Assembly (NCBI GenBank): GCA_036823255.1 | Contig: DAISGC010000002.1 | Coordinates: 1 to 64,000, forward strand | Source of the DNA: UBA4658 sp002405485 | GTDB lineage: Bacteria; Planctomycetota; Phycisphaerae; Phycisphaerales; UBA1924 | Direction: 5' to 3' | Length of the DNA stretch: 64,000 nucleotides | In this document: in pieces, positions 61,511-64,000 of the stretch | How positions within the stretch are numbered: position 1 is the first letter of the stretch | How the letters are laid out: each line of letters opens with the position of its first letter | Notes under the pieces: generated by a model | The model's input: the letters and a program-made list of their open reading frames with translations, nothing else | The model's database searches: none | What the model was told of the DNA's origin: nothing | Translations under genes and position numbers: made by a program

Positions 61511-62146
61511 ATGGCCAAGGCCAACTCGATGCGCGTGCTGGTCGTCCGCTCCGGGCGCACGGAGTGGGATGTCTTGGGCCGTGTGCAGGGCTCGGCGGAC
61601 CTGCCGATGTCGGCTGAGGGGCTGACGGGGCTGAATGCGTCTCTGGCGGCGCTTGGTGGGCTGACGCTTGATCGGGTGATCTCGGCTCCGGATGAGGCAA
61701 GCCGGCAGACGGCGTCCCGACTTGCCGAGGTTGCCAGGACGCGGAAAGCGTCGGTGTGCAAGGACCTTGGGGAGATGGGGCTGGGTTTATGGGAGGGGCT
61801 GCGGTACGAGGAGCTTGAGGAGCGGTATTGCCGGGCCGGGCGGCTGTTTCTGGACGACCCCTCCGGCGTGCAGGCCCCCGAGGGCGAGGCGGTCGATGAG
61901 TACGCCCAGCGGGTGATCGCCGCGCTGGCCAGTCAGCTTGGGAGAGCCAAGGCGGGGTCTGCGGTGGGGTTGGTGGTTCGGCCGCTGGCGCTTGGGGTGA
62001 TCCGGTGCGCGTTGAACTCGGCGAGTTTGTGCGAACTGTGGAGCATGGTCCGGGAGCGGCCGGACGTGGAGTGGTACGACGTACAGGGAAGAGACCCGCG
62101 TCTGGCGGCCCCGCCGCAGAGACCGAAGCCGGCATCGGCGGCGTAG
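61511..62146 (+). CDS. Histidine-phosphatase-fold protein lacking both catalytic histidines
   Basis: A 211-residue protein of the phosphoglycerate mutase/histidine phosphatase superfamily. The N-terminal catalytic motif RHGxT reads 'VVRSGRTEW' (Ser14 instead of His), and the second His region ('VVSHGGVIR' in homologues) reads 'VVRPLALGVIR'. Other family marks persist: 'GSADLPMSAEGL', 'VISAPDEASRQTA' and 'EMGLGLWEGLRYEELEERY'. It should therefore be inactive as a phosphatase, or use different chemistry. ATG at 61511 is chosen. It is 100 bp upstream of accD and may share its promoter. Confidence 0.85.
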   Translation: MAKANSMRVLVVRSGRTEWDVLGRVQGSADLPMSAEGLTGLNASLAALGGLTLDRVISAPDEASRQTASRLAEVARTRKASVCKDLGEMGLGLWEGLRYEELEERYCRAGRLFLDDPSGVQAPEGEAVDEYAQRVIAALASQLGRAKAGSAVGLVVRPLALGVIRCALNSASLCELWSMVRERPDVEWYDVQGRDPRLAAPPQRPKPASAA

Positions 62147-62246
62147 CCCGAGGCCGGGACAGGACAGAGGACGATCAACCCCCGGTCGCGGGATGTGAGG
62201 CGACCAACCCGAGCCAGGAAGGCCGGGGAAAGCTCGTGAGGAAGTC

Positions 62247-63092
62247 ATGACGCAAGCGACCGCCCCAAAGACGTGGAACGACCAGCCCGCCGCCCGCAAG
62301 ACCTCTGTTCCAGAGGGGCTGTGGCTCCGGTGCAGCGGGTGCGAGCAGATGATCTATCGCAAGCAGATGGAGGCGAATCTCCATTGCTGCCCGGAGTGCA
62401 ATCACCACTACCGGATCGGCGGGGCCGAGCGGGTGAAGCAGCTTGCCGACGCCGGATCGTTTGAGGCGATGTTCACGGGGTTGTCTCCGACCGATCCGCT
62501 GAAGTTCAAGGACCTGAAGGGGTACAAGGAGCGGCTGCTGGCCGAGCAGATCAAGTCCGGGGCGACGGACGCGGCGATCGCTGGATCGTGCTTCATCAAG
62601 GGCCGTTCGGCGATGCTGTGCGTGCTGGACCTGAGCTTCATGATGGGCTCGATGGGGAGCGTGGTGGGCGAGATCGTGACGCGTTCGATTGAGACGGCGT
62701 TGGAGCGGAACCTGCCGCTGGTGATCGTGTCTGGCTCCGGCGGAGCGCGGATGCAGGAGTCTGGCCTGTCGCTCATGCAGATGGCCAAGACCTCCGCGGC
62801 TCTTGCCAAGCTGGACGACGCGGGCGGTCTGTTCATCAGCGTGCTGACGGATCCGACCACGGGCGGGGTGACGGCGAGCTTTGCGATGCTCGGCGACGTG
62901 ATCCTGGCTGAGCCCAAGGCGCTGATCGGGTTTGCCGGGCCGCGGGTCATTCAGCAGACGATCCGGCAGGAGCTTCCGGAGGGGTTTCAGCGGAGCGAGT
63001 ACCTGCTCAAGGGCGGGATGGTTGATCGCGTCGTGCCGCGGAATGAGCTGCGGAGCGAGATCGCGAGGATCATCGACTACTCCGGCCGCTAA
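62247..63092 (+). CDS. accD: Acetyl-CoA carboxylase carboxyltransferase subunit beta
   Basis: A 281-residue subunit that with AccA transfers carboxyl from biotin to acetyl-CoA. The N-terminal zinc ribbon is intact ('RCSGCEQM' and 'CCPECNHHYRI'). The crotonase-fold core shows 'GSMGSVVGEIVTRSIETA', 'IVSGSGGARMQESGLSLMQM' and 'LTDPTTGGVTASFAMLGD'. Length is normal. It starts 100 bp after the histidine-phosphatase-fold gene and is followed within 10 bp by lnt. Confidence 0.97.
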   Translation: MTQATAPKTWNDQPAARKTSVPEGLWLRCSGCEQMIYRKQMEANLHCCPECNHHYRIGGAERVKQLADAGSFEAMFTGLSPTDPLKFKDLKGYKERLLAEQIKSGATDAAIAGSCFIKGRSAMLCVLDLSFMMGSMGSVVGEIVTRSIETALERNLPLVIVSGSGGARMQESGLSLMQMAKTSAALAKLDDAGGLFISVLTDPTTGGVTASFAMLGDVILAEPKALIGFAGPRVIQQTIRQELPEGFQRSEYLLKGGMVDRVVPRNELRSEIARIIDYSGR

Positions 63093-63101
63093 AGTCGGAT
63101 C

Positions 63102-64000
63102 GTGAATCCTTCGAGAACGATGTCGCGTCGATCGGCTCCGCTTCCTCGGGCGCGGTGGCTGTCGTTTGTCGCCGCCGGGCTGCTGCATGGCGTGTTTCTG
63201 GCTCTGGCGTTTCCTCCCGTGGGGCTGTGGCCTGTGGCGCTTGTGGCGATCGTTCCGCTGATCTGGGCGGCGTGTCGCACGGGCGGATCGGCGAAGTCGG
63301 CGGCGATGCTCGTTGGCCTCGGGGCGTTTCCCGGGTGGATGTTCCAGCACGTCTGGCTGCTGCACATCACGGGGCCCGGGTATCCGGCGATGGGCGTGTA
63401 CATGTCGGCGTACACGGCGGTGTTCGTGTGGCTGATCGCGCAGGCGCGGTGCGCCGACTGGCCGATTCCCATGTCGGTCGTCGCCGGGCTGCTATGGACA
63501 GCGTTTGAGGTGCTCCGGGGCGAGCTGCTGCTCACCGGGTACGGGTTCTACCTGCTCGGGCACCCGATGATCGACAGCACGCTGCTGAGCGCGCCGGCGG
63601 CGATCCTCGGGGCGTATGCGATCTCGACGCTGTGCGCGGGGATCGCGGGGGCGGTGGCCGATGCGGCGGGGTGGTCCGGCTTGAGTCGACCGACCGGGGG
63701 TGCGGGCGCGCTGGTGATTGCCGCTGTGTGGCTGGCGCTTGGCGCTGTCGGGCTGAGTGTGAATCGGGATCAGGGGCCGCAATCGGACCTGCGTGTCGGG
63801 GTGGTTCAGACCAACCTGCCGCAGAGCAACAAGATCGGCTGGTCGATCGCGAACAAGCGCGAGGACATGAAGCGGTTCATCGCGCTCACCGAGCAGGTCG
63901 GCACGCAGCGTCCGGCGCCGGACGTGATTCTGTGGCCCGAGACGATGTTTCCAGGCGATGCGCTCAATCGCGAGGCGATCGACCAGTTCGACGCCGCGGG
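63102..64000 (+). CDS. lnt: Apolipoprotein N-acyltransferase, 3' end outside window
   Basis: Only the first ~299 codons are present. The N-terminal half is a membrane domain of about six helices with 'LALAFPPVGLWPVALVAIVP' and 'WLLHITGPGYPAMGVYMSAY'. The nitrilase-like domain starts at 'DLRVGVVQTNLPQSNK' and reaches the catalytic Glu in 'ILWPETMFPG'. It adds the third acyl chain to lipoproteins, several of which are encoded here. Start is either GTG 63102 or ATG 63120, both in frame; neither has a clear ribosome site. Confidence 0.9.
   Translation, partial: MNPSRTMSRRSAPLPRARWLSFVAAGLLHGVFLALAFPPVGLWPVALVAIVPLIWAACRTGGSAKSAAMLVGLGAFPGWMFQHVWLLHITGPGYPAMGVYMSAYTAVFVWLIAQARCADWPIPMSVVAGLLWTAFEVLRGELLLTGYGFYLLGHPMIDSTLLSAPAAILGAYAISTLCAGIAGAVADAAGWSGLSRPTGGAGALVIAAVWLALGAVGLSVNRDQGPQSDLRVGVVQTNLPQSNKIGWSIANKREDMKRFIALTEQVGTQRPAPDVILWPETMFPGDALNREAIDQFDAA

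Overview
The window is about 65% G+C and densely packed with chromosomal housekeeping genes. Gene content points to a free-living aerobic planctomycete, most likely of the Phycisphaerae. The clues are a tandem DUF1800/DUF1501 pair, a secreted protein ending in a paired aspartate-rich dockerin-like anchor, an alternative complex III (ACIII) locus joined to a caa3 oxidase, a large secreted GH38 mannosidase with sugar-binding modules, a Minf_1886-type protein, and generally weak Shine-Dalgarno sites. This assignment is inferred from gene families only. I saw no rRNA, tRNA, CRISPR array, insertion sequence, phage or plasmid functions.

Layout. 1-2.3 kb: the end of a glucoamylase-like lipoprotein gene diverges from a LacI-family regulator, with a near-canonical LacI-type operator between them, followed by a STAS protein. 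2.35-5.2 kb: a sigma-70 family factor and a Mn/Fe superoxide dismutase diverge from a 918-bp non-coding region. 5.3-8.3 kb: DUF1800 and DUF1501 genes. 8.4-10.7 kb: an isoaspartyl peptidase/cyanophycinase operon that could digest external cyanophycin. 10.7-13.2 kb: an esterase with two overlapping zinc-ribbon membrane paralogues. 13.4-30.4 kb: the respiratory locus, with ctaA (heme A) divergent from actABCDEF, a small His-rich membrane protein, sco, and ctaCDEF. The oxidase has the YSHPxVY signature of A2-type enzymes and a cytochrome c domain fused to subunit II, so electrons can pass from quinol through ACIII to oxygen in one assembly.

30.5-48 kb: a LURP-one-like protein, pyrophosphatase, argJ (with an insertion beside its catalytic Thr), a secreted GH38 glycosidase with a translationally coupled membrane-anchored partner, an HPr-EI-EIIA phosphotransfer fusion, ruvC, riboflavin synthase, a beta-propeller lipoprotein, purH, and a membrane protein with 150-bp tandem TPR units. 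48-57.5 kb: an HNH nuclease, a Minf_1886-like protein, a 3-methyladenine glycosylase, a system II cytochrome c maturation pair (CcsA and ResB-like) that would mature the cytochromes of the respiratory locus, an amidohydrolase and an OmpA-family lipoprotein. 57.5-64 kb: the dockerin-like anchored protein, a UDP-sugar pyrophosphorylase, rpe, a histidine-phosphatase-fold protein lacking both catalytic histidines, accD and the start of lnt.

No obvious new defence or mobile system is present. The least explained items are the His-rich protein inside the ACIII/oxidase operon, the degenerate histidine phosphatase, the TPR membrane protein, the zinc-ribbon pair, the cyanophycin-type operon outside a cyanobacterium, and the ArgJ insertion.
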